DNA of 64,000 bases from Nannobrachium achirus (lineage: Eukaryota; Chordata; Actinopteri; Myctophiformes; Myctophidae): positions 56,538,671 to 56,602,670 of the forward strand of contig OY997640.1 of assembly GCA_963921795.1 (NCBI GenBank), written 5' to 3'. Shown piece after piece: positions 1 through 11,459 of this stretch; the first letter of the stretch is position 1; the number at the start of each line of letters is the position of its first letter. Both the position numbers and the translations under genes were made by a program. The notes under the pieces were generated by a model. That model was not told the DNA's origin, ran no database searches, and worked only from the letters and a program-made list of their open reading frames with translations.

Positions 1-2302
1 GCCATCTTCACCTCAATTTCTCTGTAACTGACGGTCAACAAACACCCCTTGGTGAATTGAGAAAATGTTCTGGGAGTGGAAATACCAGGCACTATAAGCA
101 GGACTGGCGATGTGCTCCACCTCAGCTTTTTGCTTCCTCCTCGATTATGAGAAATGCAAACCCCTCTCCCCCAGCTTCTTTAACATGAGCACTCTTAACT
201 TTACCCTTCTTCAATGCCACCTGCATATTAAAGTTCCAAATCAAAAAATTGTTTAACTACAAAAAACAAATGTCAACCAGAAAATATTTAAGATAGTGAA
301 CTTACCAAAATAGGGGAAAGGGATTAGTTTGGACGAGCCCCCAATCATGTTACGCCCCAGACTAGGGGAACCTTAAGTGGGACCCCCCTCTTTTCATCTC
401 CCAAAAACTACCAGTAACAAGGATTTGCAGCCTTTTTATGTTTTTTTTAATTAAAAAGCCAGGTGGCATTAACTCAAAAAAAAAAAAAAAACATAACATA
501 AGGACCTGAAGAACCTAAGAACTTAACATAAGAACCAGAAGAAACGTAAGAAGTGAACCTGAACTTACACTAACAAATCAAAAGAAACCAATTACAAATC
601 AATTAGCCAAACTCCAGCGAAACACAGGAAAAAATTACCAAAAGCACCTGGTGAGGTTCCATTTCGTTCCATCTGTACACTTTCAGAGTTACAGGGTCCA
701 TTTAGTTCCTAATTGTCAGTCATTAATAGGAACCCTCTCAAAGACCCCACTTTGATAACCACTGCAATATACTTTACAATTCAATGTACCCCAGAAGAGT
801 AGTCTGCTGTTTGGCCTACGAACGAGTAAACATTATGGATATTTAGTTTGGGTGTTTACCGCTTATAATATTATTGTAAAACATTGGTTCTTTTGACTTG
901 TTGAGCTATAAATCGGGCAGCAGCCTGCATCCTAAATCCCAATGCTGTAAGAAAACACTGTTAACTCTCAACATTATTTACAATTTGCATATTCAAACTT
1001 TGACAGGAGTGTGCTGCTTAAGGCAATACAAAGCAGCTTATGATTCCCTCTGACTTGAACGCTGAAGGAACAGACAGCATTAGCATAAAAAAACATTGGG
1101 GTTTAAGAGCCCACTTCCCCTCCCACTGACAGTGACTCATCACTTTCGTTTTGGTAGATCATCCGGCTATGAATCCTTTACAACAAATAGGAGCCGAGAA
1201 AAGCTTTAATATTTGCTTGACTGAGACCCCAGACCTACAGTCTTGTTTTTTTTTTTTTTTATCTCGACAAAAAAGATGAAATGTGGGTTATTCGCCAAAG
1301 CACAATAACGACAGAGCATCCTGCATGGAACTTGTCAAAACTTTCTTTTTAAGATCACTTAAGAGACCCCAGGTTCTGAACTACGCTCTGTGCACAATGG
1401 CGTTTTTGTAAACAAGGTGCATCTTGGGCAAGGGCGCAACCCGCTTGTCAGGAGTTGTTGTGATTTCCTTTGTGACAAGTGCACCATCGCGCCAATAAAA
1501 CACAGGAAACTGCAGGGCTTTTAGAGCTTCCTGGCAGTCTTGTTTTGGGCCACAAATAACAGTCTGATGAAACTGGAAATACCTTTGAACTGTGAGACGA
1601 CATTAGCACTCCCAGAAGAGCTTCAGGATGTGTTTTATTCCATTGCCCACGCTGACAGAAAAGCCATTGCATTTGTCTTATGCTCGGTTCAGAGGAGACC
1701 AGCTGCTACGACAAGTAGTTTACAAAGGAAGGTATACAGACATTTTACATTAGCATTGCACCACTTTCCATATAGAATAAGTGATTTCCCTTTTTACTAC
1801 AAACTGAGGACACTGCAGTATATGCACACTTTTAAATAAACACGGTGACAATTGAGTTTGGACTATAACATACGTATATACACTCCATGTATCCAGACAC
1901 TGAAGTCAATGTGTGGGGGATGAGATAACAATGTGGGATTAAAAGGGATTAAGATGACAGGCAAGGAGGGGTGTAGGGGAAAGACGCACTTCGGTAGACA
2001 ACAAGTATACCACTAAGCTTACACACAGTCACTGTGGATTTATACTGTGTAACATGCTTCGTTATAGATCAACATAATTACTTGAATGTCCACTTAATTA
2101 TGAAGGTTGTTTTCTTTATTGAGACGGACACAAGATAGGGTGCTCACCCATGCTGTTCAGACCAGCAGAGATCAGATACAGTGCCATGGAATGTCATAGA
2201 CAAGCCTGAGGACAGGAGCGTCAGTTCAGCAAAAGCTAGGGTATGGCCAAGATGGGAGTCCTCATGGAAAAGAGGCATTACATTTTGTATAACACGGTTC
2301 TA
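1..2302. other. No gene recognised
   Basis: AT-rich DNA with an A-run near 476-491 and a T-run near 1246-1260. A 99-codon open frame at 1540-1839 has no recognisable domain and overlaps an antisense frame of similar size, so I treat it as chance. A segment near 655-700 (TTCCAT..CTGTACACTTTCAGAGTTACAG) resembles one near 24497-24530, which suggests an old dispersed repeat. Confidence 0.6.
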
Positions 2303-2383
2303 TTGTGAAAATAGCAGATCTACATCCTCACAACGCCTCGCGTTGCAAGGCGTTGTGAGCATGTAGATCGGCTATTTTCACAA
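2303..2383. repeat. Short hairpin repeat (HP family), full
   Basis: Two arms form a near-perfect palindrome. The left arm runs TTGTGAAAATAGCAGATCTAC, then a stem AACGCCT pairing with AGGCGTT, then the mirrored arm ending GCTATTTTCACAA. About 80 bp in total. This is the first of about 23 members in the window. No protein-coding potential. Confidence 0.85.
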
Positions 2384-2905
2384 TGTCTGAAAAAAACTAG
2401 TTTTATCAGTTTTTTACATAGGTTTCTACGGTTTCTTGGGCTGGATATGGCAGCCTGGAACGGTTGTTCAAGTGCAGCTAAACTTAGCATGTTAGTAAAC
2501 GTGCCACAATTAACAATAATGAATTGCACCTGTGCAGCTGTCAGCTGACCTGCGGAACCTGGGTATATGCCATGGGGCTTTTAAGCCGTGACATCATTTT
2601 GTAGTCAGACCTCCAAGCAGATTTATTATCAATATCTGTACCTCGCTATTTCAACAGATCCGAGACAAAAATAACGACTAAAGTATAATTCTACCACTTT
2701 ACAAAATAATGTCAGACTTAACAGCCCCATTCTGTCAAGCTGGGAAGAATACAAGTCTGGAGAATATAATCATAATATCTTGTTAAAGTGACCATTATGT
2801 TAAATTTTGCATTTGTAGTTATTTTACTGTAATTTAACAACATAATAACCAGCGCAGATAGACAAAGAGACATTCATGGATTTATATTTAAAAGTAACTT
2901 TTATT

Positions 2906-2961
2906 TTCCCCCCTGGACCCAGGGTATGGCATACCCCTGCCATACCCAATTGACGCCCCTG
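2906..2961. mobile_element. Truncated hAT-like terminus
   Basis: The segment ends in TTGACGCCCCTG, the same terminus as the two elements at 25934 and 33067 (CAGGGGCGTCAC in the other orientation). The other end is not visible nearby, so it is a solo or truncated end. Confidence 0.35.
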
Positions 2962-3575
2962 ACAGGAGAGTGTGTTAGTGTGCAGGATGTGATTGAGACA
3001 GATGACCCAGCAGCTTAAAGGTCAATGGTCATCAGCTGAAACTGCAAGCAAGCTTTATTGCACTGGTCTAATATCAACTGAACTGAAAGAAATCAAAGGC
3101 TCTTAAATGAACAAAGAAAGAAGTAAAACAAGTATAAAAGATTAAGGAAATACATGGGTTGGGGGGAATGTTTACATACAGTAAAACACTTGGGTGATGA
3201 TTCTCCAAATCTAACAGTGGGGAAAGCAGAACCGATTTAGGTCGGTCAGACGTTTTTAATCGGATGAAGGGGAAATCTCCCATTATGGTTTGGAGAAGAT
3301 CAATTCTAAGCTGTTGTATCGGCATGTACTGTATCCCCTCATTGCTCTGTTTATCCTCTAATCCATGGAATGACAAAGACTCTGGCATCACCAGGACAAG
3401 CCGGTGTCGGACCACAGTCTCCCATGTTCAGGTTTGACTTAGATCCATTTCCTGTCTGTATGAGAATGGGATTGCCTGAGGGGAGACTTAAATGATTTGT
3501 GTATCGATGATGTGCAGAGGGAATTAGGGGAGGGAAGGGCATATTATAGCTACATGTAATTACAACCCTTGGATT

Positions 3576-3691
<116 letters not shown>

Positions 3692-3699
3692 CACGTTTG

Positions 3700-5180
3700 T
3701 ACATGTGTGTGTACGTGCATGTTTTCCTGATATTGGCTACATTTTGGGACAAATCTTGGACCAGTTGATTGGGGACCAAATTGATGTCTGTTTCCCCAAT
3801 TAGATTTTACTGCAGTTTCATAAGATTGGGGTTAAGGCATTAGGGTTAAGGTTAAGGTTTGTGTAATGAGATAAGGAATGACTACAGTATAAATCAATTT
3901 AATGAGTATGACCAATGTGCACGTTCATTTCAACTGAATGTAGGACAGGTGTATTAAAGTGTACACATTTTGCATGTGGGCATGTACGGTACAGTATGTA
4001 CTGTATGCATGTGTCTATTTTTCCAAACTGCCTCTCTGCTAGCCATGAAGTAGAAGTCTTACTTTCCTTGAGAGCTGAAGTAAGAATGGAGCCGAGGCAG
4101 TATAGAGAGATAGGATCAATAGAACTATTACAGGATCATTCAGATAGAAAAGCAGTCTTCCCTCACTCACTGTCCATGCAGCAGATCCAGGCTTGTAACA
4201 ACCTCAACGATATTAAACATGCATTATTACGAGGAAGTAGATTAGTGTTTGGTTTCATAGGAATGCAGGTGAAATGAAATCCTTCAATCGAGTGATGCTT
4301 CACTTTCAATATGGTGTGTTTTTAAGGAAGGGTCAGGCAGCTGTCCATCTCAGCAGGATAGAACACAGTGGTTTGAGGATTTACCGCGTCTGAGCTGCCA
4401 ATCACAGCTCAGACATGCTAATACACCAATCACAGAACAGCAGCTTAGCAACATTAGAATCTTAGTTAATGGTGATATCGAGGCTTTGTTTAAGATATAT
4501 GCATATCACTGTTGCCCAATTCAAATTCTAGCATTAGACAATTTACATTTAAGATGTATAGTGTAGGGTAAACATGTGTTACCATTTACCAATGATAGTT
4601 TAAGGTTCCGTTCCATTTAGTGTAAGAGCCTTACCAGTGAGCCAACATGCACAATAGCAGCAACCTGTATGACCCGAATGGAACAAAACCTTAATTCGTA
4701 TCATTGGTAACACCATGTGTTCATCCTACTATTTTTTGTGGCATGCACACCAGCAATGTGCTAGCCATGCCATTATTAAACCTTATCTTGTGTTTAAGAA
4801 TAATAACTGTAGTAATAATAATTTCATACATTGATTATAATAGACCATGATGGTAGAAAACACAATATAAGTGCTTACAATAAATAAAATGTAAAAAAAA
4901 TACTTCACTAAGAACTGTATAATAATAGTTTAACATTCATATCATGAGCATTTTACCTGAGCAGGTGTCAATATTTCTAGCTCAGTAAACATATTAATCA
5001 TCTGCCAGAACTTGTGGGCAGAGAGTTCCCAAACTGGAACAGAATCTGCAAAGGGCACGTTCAATTATGGGCTTATTCTGAGAGCTGTCCAGGCAGGATG
5101 TTTCCATTGCAGCTAACATGGCAGGTGGTCACCAAACCAGATGTGGAGAAACACTAACAGATGGCTGGGTTGGGCCCTCT
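3700..5180. other. No gene recognised
   Basis: Non-repetitive AT-rich DNA. A few degenerate TTAGGG-like words occur around 3830-3860 (GGGTTAAGG). No convincing coding frame, RNA gene or transposon end was seen. Confidence 0.5.
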
Positions 5181-5182
5181 GT

Positions 5183-5584
<402 letters not shown>

Positions 5585-5770
5585 TTGTTTAAAAGATATA
5601 TATTTGAACATTGAAAAAGAGACAGACTGAAAAGGTTTTCTGCTTTCTTTTCAAACTGGAGGATTTTATCCAAAAGGCCAACGACTTTCCCCACTGAATA
5701 GGGAAGGTATGCCAGAGATAGTGTTCTTGACAGCGTAAAAAAATAAAAGGTTTTAAATGTTTAAGAGGCT

Positions 5771-6164
5771 TGTAGCAACTCATAATGTAATAACGGCTCA
5801 TAATGTAATAAGGGCTCATAATGTAATAAGAAAAATGTAATAAAAACTCATAATGTAATACTCAACTCATAATGTAATAAAAAAACGAGCGCATAACGTA
5901 ATAATGGATTTTTCAATAATGTAATAATGTAATAATGTGTTACATTAAGAACCTCCACATAGGAGGCTCATAATGTAATAAACCTTCATAATGTAATAAT
6001 GTATTTTTTATTACATTATGAGCTGATTATTACATTATGAGCTTTTATTACATTTTAATTATTACATTATGCGCTTGTTTTTTATTACATTATGAGCTGA
6101 TTATGAGTTTTTATTACATGTTTTTATTACATCATGAGCCCTTATTACATTATGAGTTGCTACA
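5771..6164. repeat. Left palindromic block of CTCATAATGTAATA words
   Basis: The block starts TGTAGCAACTCATAATG and ends with its inverse CATTATGAGTTGCTACA, so it is itself a hairpin with arms of about 190 bp. The centre holds CCTCCACATAGGAGG. Each arm is a loose tandem array of a 14-bp word, CTCATAATGTAATA. It is the reverse complement of the block at 8205-8604. Confidence 0.9.
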
Positions 6165-6665
6165 CACCCTGCCAACTTTGTTGATGAAGAATGGAGCAAC
6201 TATCTGCTAAACATGCAGCAAATGAATACATATGGGGATCATTTAGCTGTACAAAGAGCATCCACAATGTTCAACATACAGTTCGTGATTGTATCGACAG
6301 TGGGTGTTGATGCAACATTGATAATATCCCCATGTGGTCAGTATGACGACAGTCTGCCATTGCTAGTTCTGGGCCACTTTGCCGAAGGTCATGGGGATCA
6401 TTATGTAAGCCTTGGTGGACCAGTCACACACTTGATTCAAAGAGTCCAGGAAGCAGAGGAGAGCGCATCACTTCGATCTGTCCCTCATTCTGGCCCTAAG
6501 TCTAGCCCTCACTCTGGCCCTGACTCGGTACCTCACTCTGGCCCTGACTCGGTCCCTCACTCTGGCCCAGGGCTTATAATAGGGCTTGACGTGCTGAAGC
6601 ACAGGGCATCAACAACCACAGGGGGGCACCAGAGGATCAACTGTAAACAAAAGATATTAACATGA
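6156..6665 (+). pseudogene. OTU-like cysteine protease fragment (left arm)
   Basis: The frame is open from about 6156, and the first ATG is at 6213. Translation before the ATG continues sensibly (HPANFVDEEWSNYLL), so the true N-terminus has been lost where the palindromic block begins. It then reads MNTYGDHLAVQ, a hydrophobic strand (FNIQFVIVS) and GDHYVSL. That order matches the C-terminal half of OTU-family deubiquitinase-like domains, in which the His of the last motif is catalytic. The catalytic Cys region (usually near DG-C at the domain start) is absent, so the fragment should be inactive. OTU domains of this kind occur in several animal mobile elements, for example some Helitrons. Downstream the frame runs through an in-frame 8-residue repeat (PHSGPDSV) and stops at 6665. 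The OTU assignment is from motif order, not from an alignment. Confidence 0.65.
6481..6569 (+). repeat. 24-bp minisatellite, in frame with OTU fragment
   Basis: About three to four copies of a 24-bp unit containing TCTGGCCCTGACTCGGT. Because 24 is a multiple of three, it encodes tandem SGPDSVPH without breaking the frame. Related units recur at 7750-7898 in the same strand orientation, outside the mirrored arms. Confidence 0.8.
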
Positions 6666-6830
6666 GCTAAGCTAAGCTAAGCTAACGTTGCTGTCTGTAA
6701 TGACTGGTTACACTTAAGGGTTTTGAAGAAACGTTAGGTGGATACTAATATGCACAACTCTAAAAGAACTGGTGCACTATTGTGTTGGAGCGCCTCAGTG
6801 CGGCTGCAGAGTTAAGGTGCTATCTATCCC

Positions 6831-6831
<1 letters not shown>

Positions 6832-6867
<36 letters not shown>
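6832..6867. repeat. (GATT)n microsatellite
   Basis: Nine GATT units. A short AGCTA repeat also occurs at about 6664-6684. Confidence 0.95.
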
Positions 6868-7007
6868 AGAAGTTTGCATAGGAAAAGGTTCATGACAGTA
6901 CAGTTCACTGGTACAAAGTCAACTAAAGGGAGATCCTAGTAAGCTGTTCGGCTTATTTGCACAGGAAACCTTCATGTATCTCATATAACTGAGACCACAC
7001 TATTAAG

Positions 7008-7377
7008 TAGGGTGACCAGACGTCCTGGTTTGGCCGGGACTGTTCGTTTTCAAGCTGCGTGTCCCGGTGTCCCGACAAATATCTCTAAAACTCTAATATG
7101 TCCCGCTTTTAAACATTCACTACAGAATTATGCCAATAACAGTATCTGTTTTCAGTGGTTGCATAGACATTTATCATGTTCTTTTCACGAAAACATGCTC
7201 ACCTAACCAATCAGAAAACATGTACAAATTCATTGTGCGTCTGAATTCAACGCTGAGGCTGTTTGTCAATCACTCACTGCCTGTTTGCAACTCTGCGGTG
7301 TATGTGCACTTTCATGAACGTTTTAGGCAACAGTGGTTCACGTCCCGGTTTGAGCGGCTGAGAATATGGTCACCCTA
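7008..7377. mobile_element. Non-autonomous DNA transposon, TAGGGTGACC ends
   Basis: Terminal inverted repeats TAGGGTGACC and GGTCACCCTA bound 370 bp. Inner sequence near both ends contains CGTCC-GGTTTG or CGTCCCGGTTTG words. It is nested in the central loop of the 5771-8604 element, so it inserted later than, or together with, that loop. No transposase is visible. I did not find a clear target duplication. Confidence 0.65.
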
Positions 7378-7749
7378 CTTTCAAGTCATTATGCTAATGT
7401 ATGGACGTCTCTGTTGTTTCATACACCATCTTTGGGCATATTCTACACTATTGTTATTTATAATTTGAGCTTGACTGTGATACATGTGGCTACCTGTTTC
7501 ATTGATGTTTTTGTGGGATAGAGAAGCCAGTTCTTGTAGTTACTGGACTGTCGAAATTGTAGCTACCTTATACTGTATGCTGGTGGAGAAGGGAAAAAAA
7601 ATCAAACCAAGTTTGAAGTGAGAGGTGGTGCGTGTGTGCGTCCTCATAATGACATTATCCGTTCCTATCTATGTCTAAGTGGCTGTGTGTGTTTGTGCGC
7701 CAGCGGCTACCACAGGTCACCAGCGCGGGGTGGTGACCTGTAGGTCCCT

Positions 7750-7898
7750 AAGTCTTGCCCTAAATCTGGCCCTCACTCTCGCTGTAAGGCCCTCACTCAG
7801 GCCCTGACCCGGTACCTCACTCTGGCCCTAAATCTGGCCCTCACTCTCGCTGTAAGGCCCTCACTCTGGCCCTGACCCGGTACCTCACTCTGGCCCTA
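7750..7898. repeat. 68-bp minisatellite, two copies
   Basis: Two copies of a 68-bp unit (period measured between the TAAATCTGGCCCTCACTC words at 7761 and 7829), each containing CTCGCTGTAAGG and CTGACCCGGTACCTCAC. It is related to the 24-bp repeat at 6481-6569. Confidence 0.8.
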
Positions 7899-7904
7899 AC
7901 AGAT

Positions 7905-8204
7905 TCAAAGAGCGAAGTGGTGCGCTCTTTGAATCAAGTGTGTGACTGGTCCATCAAGGCTTACATAATGGTCCCCATGACCTTCGGCAAAGTGGCCCAG
8001 AACTAGCAATGGCAGACTGTCGTCATACTGACCACATGGGGATATTATCAATGTTGCATCAACACCCAGTGTCGATACAATCACGAACTGTATGTTGAAC
8101 ACTGTGGATGCTCTTTGTACAGCTAAATGATCCCCATATGTATTCATTTGCTGCATGTTTAACAGATAGTTGCTCCATTCTTCATCAACAAAGTTGGCAG
8201 GGTG
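7905..8204 (-). pseudogene. OTU-like cysteine protease fragment (right arm)
   Basis: Mirror copy of the fragment at 6156-6665. It reads from HPANFVDEEW at 8204 leftwards, through the ATG at 8156, to GDHYVSL and then HLIQRAHHFAL before a stop. The two copies differ at only a few residues in the shared part (for example M/V, V/L and G/D), so the duplication is fairly recent or has been homogenised by conversion. The copies diverge abruptly after HLIQR, which marks the inner limit of the inverted repeat near 6445 and 7920. The catalytic Cys half is again missing. Confidence 0.65.
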
Positions 8205-8604
8205 TGTAGCAACTCATAATGTAATAAGGGCTCATAATGTAATAACAACATGTAATAAAAACTCATAATGTAATAATTAGCTCATAATGTAATAAAAAAA
8301 CAAGCGCATAATGTAATAATTAAAATGTAATAAAAGCTCATAATGTAATAATCAGCTCATAATGTAATAAAAAATACATTACATTATGAAGGTTTAATAC
8401 ATTATGAGCCTCCTATGTGGAGGTTCTTAATGTAACACATTATTACATTATTACATTATTGAAAAATCCATTTTTACGTTATGCGCTCGTTTTTTTATTA
8501 CATTATGAGCTGATTATTACATTATGAGTTTTTATTACATTTTTCTTATTACATTATGAGCCCTTATTACATTATGAGCCGTTATTACATTATGAGTTGC
8601 TACA
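8205..8604. repeat. Right palindromic block of CTCATAATGTAATA words
   Basis: Reverse complement of the 5771-6164 block, with small indels. It begins TGTAGCAACTCATAATG at 8205 and ends CATTATGAGTTGCTACA at 8604. Like the left block it can fold on itself. Confidence 0.9.
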
Positions 8605-8965
8605 GGCTCCATGGGATTCAACACTAGGCCAGGAAGGTGCGCCAGATCGTTAGTGTTGGGTGGAAACCTTGAATGTCCAAAACAGCAGCAATATGTGGCT
8701 GAAGAGACAGGGTTCCTGCTTGCAAACACCATTTCAGGTCAAGTATAAATGGGAAAGCAAGGTCTTACGCACACCTGATCAGCTCAGAGACAGGTGCGTA
8801 CTGTAGGTTGGGATCCAATGTCTATAATACAATAAAATGACCCACACACGGTCTACACTTGCACAGTAAGGACAACTTTATTTATGCCTACATTTTATTG
8901 TAGTTCAAGTAAAAAGTGTGAAGTGAGCCGTTGCATAATATCCACTTTTTGCCATAAAATAGGCT

Positions 8966-9200
8966 CCCACTGAGCACGCCGTCTAAAAGTGGTCTAATAG
9001 ACGTATAGATTTGAAAGTTTTTTAGTTGTCTAAACTTAGACTAGACGACTAATAGACTTCTAATAGTCGTCTAAATATAGACCGTCTACATTTAGACGAC
9101 TATTAGAAGTCTATTAGTCGTCTAGTCTAAGTTTAGACAACTAAAAAACTTTCAAATCTATACGTCTATTAGACCACTTTTAGACGGCATGCTCAGTGGG
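8966..9200. mobile_element. Near-perfect 235-bp palindrome
   Basis: Two arms of 111 bp around a 13-bp spacer. I see one mismatch between the arms (CACGCC against CATGCC). The ends are CCCACTGAGCA and TGCTCAGTGGG. Internal words such as TAGACGACTA recur. This is a MITE-like hairpin with no coding capacity. I see no clear target duplication. Confidence 0.9.
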
Positions 9201-9766
9201 CTATATCCAACAGATGTAGAAAGTTCTATTCACTCAATACTGCCACAATTATTATTAATATTATTTGAAAAATAAGGATTTCAGATCATCTTTAAGTTTG
9301 TGTCTTATAATCGTTATTTTTCCGTCTTTTGTTGGTGTCGAGGTGAGATATTTTTATAGACAACTACAGTGGTTGACATGTTGCCTAGTAACAGCAGACA
9401 TTAGATCGGGTTTGTTGTAGTCTCATGCAAACAGGCATATAGAAACAGCACCCACTTTATTTCAGGTAAATCAGTGCTGTCATCAACTGAATTAAGAGGT
9501 CCTTCGGATCTAATCAGTCTTATTAGCACCCTCTTTGTTCATGCACTGCATGTTCTGTATTCAACTGACGTGATTAGTCCTGTTAAAACGTTAGAAGGAA
9601 AGAATCTGCTCTCAGTGAATTGATGCCTATAGCTTCCCAAACATCACACTGTTAAGCAATAATCACTAGTCCCATGAGTTGATGTATGCTAACTGAACAT
9701 GTCTCAAAAATATATCCCGGTTTTCTTTTGAAAGGTTATTGCAACCGCCAGGTCGCAATTTACTAT
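9201..9766. other. No gene recognised
   Basis: AT-rich sequence without repeats or transposon ends that I can identify. Confidence 0.5.
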
Positions 9767-10285
9767 GAAAAGCTCCACCGGCTGTCCGTTTGTCTGTCTG
9801 TCACGTCACACTTTTGCCCTCCTCTTATCTCTGGCACTGTTGGCCCTATCGATGCCAAACTTTACACACACACTCCTTGGATGGCAAATCACAACCTCCA
9901 GCCCTGATTTCTCAAATGGCCCTCTTCTAGCGCCACCATCAGGCCGATTTTTGCAAAACACATTTTTGGGCACTGCTCCAGCAGATTTTGACCTAAAAGC
10001 GGTACACAGTATCTCTAAAGAAAGTCATGTCATCAACATGCCTGATGGTGGCGCTAGAAGAGGGCCATTTGAGGAATCAGGGGCAGAGGTTGTGATTTGC
10101 CAGCCAAGGAGTGTGTGTGCAAAGTTTGGCATGGATAGGGGCAAACGGTGGCGGAGATAAGAGTAGGGCCAAAAGTGTGACGTGACGTGACGTGACGTGA
10201 CGTGACGTGACGTGACGTGACGTGACGTGACGTGACGTGACGTGACGTGACGTGACGGACTGAGGGACAGCCGGTGGAGCTTTCC
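9767..10285. mobile_element. Fold-back element with unequal arms
   Basis: The left arm (9767-9943) begins GAAAAGCTCCACCGGCTGTC. The right arm (10041-10285) is its inverse and ends GACAGCCGGTGGAGCTTTCC. The loop is about 97 bp. The inner edges are CGCCACCATCAGG and CCTGATGGTGGCG. The right arm is longer mainly because of a CGTGA expansion. The open frames on both strands are arm artefacts. Confidence 0.85.
10176..10257. repeat. (CGTGA)n pentanucleotide array
   Basis: About 16 copies of CGTGA inside the right arm of the fold-back element. The equivalent place in the left arm has a single TCACGTCACAC. Confidence 0.97.
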
Positions 10286-10299
10286 GAGTCTCACCACTG

Positions 10300-11078
10300 T
10301 TGTTAATTCAAATAAGCTGATCACAAAAAGCCCATCTTCATGTCATGTCATGCCTGAATTCAAATAAGCCATTAAATGTAACTATTCTAGATTTGAAAAC
10401 AAAAACCCACACTTTTCTTCTTGGGTATGTGGAAAAAAAAGATTGTATCTTTGACTCCTTAACTATGGAATAGCTTTTCTGTTTCTGTATGTCTAAAGGA
10501 TTGTTTGTGCATACAGGACCATATTTGGCATGTGCCAGCACGGTGAAAATAGTGACAGATTAAGCACCCACTATACAACTCTCACCTCCACCCCCAACCC
10601 CACAATGAATCAACTTTAATAGGGAGATCCAGCCAACCACTTTTCTCACCTTGTGCTCCAGACATTCAAAGGCAATGCATTTCTGGGATAGGGGTCTGTC
10701 TAGAGGTTAGCGAGAACCTAATACACGTATTGCCCTATTAGAGCCTAATACAGTAAGCGTGCAGTTGACTGCTCATTGTGGTGGCCCTGGAGCTGTCCGG
10801 TGCTGAAATCCTTCACAAGAAACAGCATGCATTATGTTGCTGTTTTTGTCCTTGCAATTCAATAGTGCGACATTACAGATAAATGTAATTTAAATATAAT
10901 AAATATAAATATCACTGCATTTATAGCAGGTGTGGCATACATTTATGCATACCGTACTCTTCCCTAAAACCTTTGCTCAGCCTCCCCCATGTATTGAGCT
11001 AGCCATCAAAGAAATAATCTCTCTATACACACATCCCCTTCAGTGCTCTTCGCAGGTATTGGTTTAACCATGACAGTC
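10300..11078. other. No gene recognised
   Basis: Unassigned sequence with a short inverted pair around GAATTCAAATAAGC near 10305 and 10355. No coding region or RNA gene was seen. Confidence 0.5.
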
Positions 11079-11086
11079 CTTTATAC

Positions 11087-11329
11087 CAGTGGTTCTCAAA
11101 CCTTTTCATGTCAAGGACTCACAAATGAAATATGTATTTGTCCACAGACCCAATCTGAAAATGTTTTTTACCAGGGAATCCATACCAGGTTCATATTGTT
11201 AAAATGTTTCATTTCATTTGATTTTTTTTCCTGCAACACTATTTTCATATTAACACATTTTGATGGGGACCCCCTGGAACCCACTAATGGACCCCTGGGG
11301 GTCCCCGGACCCCATTTTTAGAACCACTG
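11087..11329. mobile_element. hAT-like MITE, CAGTGGTTCTCAAAC end
   Basis: 243 bp starting CAGTGGTTCTCAAACC and ending TTTTTAGAACCACTG. It is flanked by a perfect 8-bp direct repeat CTTTATAC at 11079-11086 and 11330-11337. The 8-bp duplication and CAG...CTG ends are typical of hAT (Charlie-type) elements. It is too short to encode a transposase. Confidence 0.92.
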
Positions 11330-11459
11330 CTTTATACCCTCTACCCTGGCATGCCACTGTGTGCTATACCAATCACAGGGGTGTTATCTACAGTAAAATA
11401 AACAAAGCCTGACATAGGAGCAGTTAGCACCGCTCAACAACACAAAATAACTATACACC

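Larger units (their letters stand above)
5771..8604. mobile_element. Large inverted-duplication element with OTU fragments
   Basis: The outer ends are inverted copies beginning TGTAGCAACTCATAATG. Direct copies of GGCT lie immediately outside both ends (5767-5770 and 8605-8608), consistent with a 4-bp target duplication. Each arm is about 690-700 bp: an outer palindromic block of about 395 bp built from CTCATAATGTAATA words, then an OTU-like protein fragment pointing inward. The roughly 1.4-kb centre is single-copy apart from minisatellites and a nested inverted-repeat element. The layout resembles fold-back elements. No transposase is visible. Confidence 0.75.

Noticed and set aside
1540-1839. 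99-codon plus frame as a possible gene
   Set aside because: No recognisable domain, an antisense frame of similar size, and no visible promoter, splice or polyadenylation context. Possible but unsupported.
5771-6164. CRISPR-like array of CTCATAATGTAATA words
   Set aside because: The words are short, irregularly spaced, occur in both orientations in a palindrome, and lie in vertebrate DNA. They are part of a transposon-like arm.
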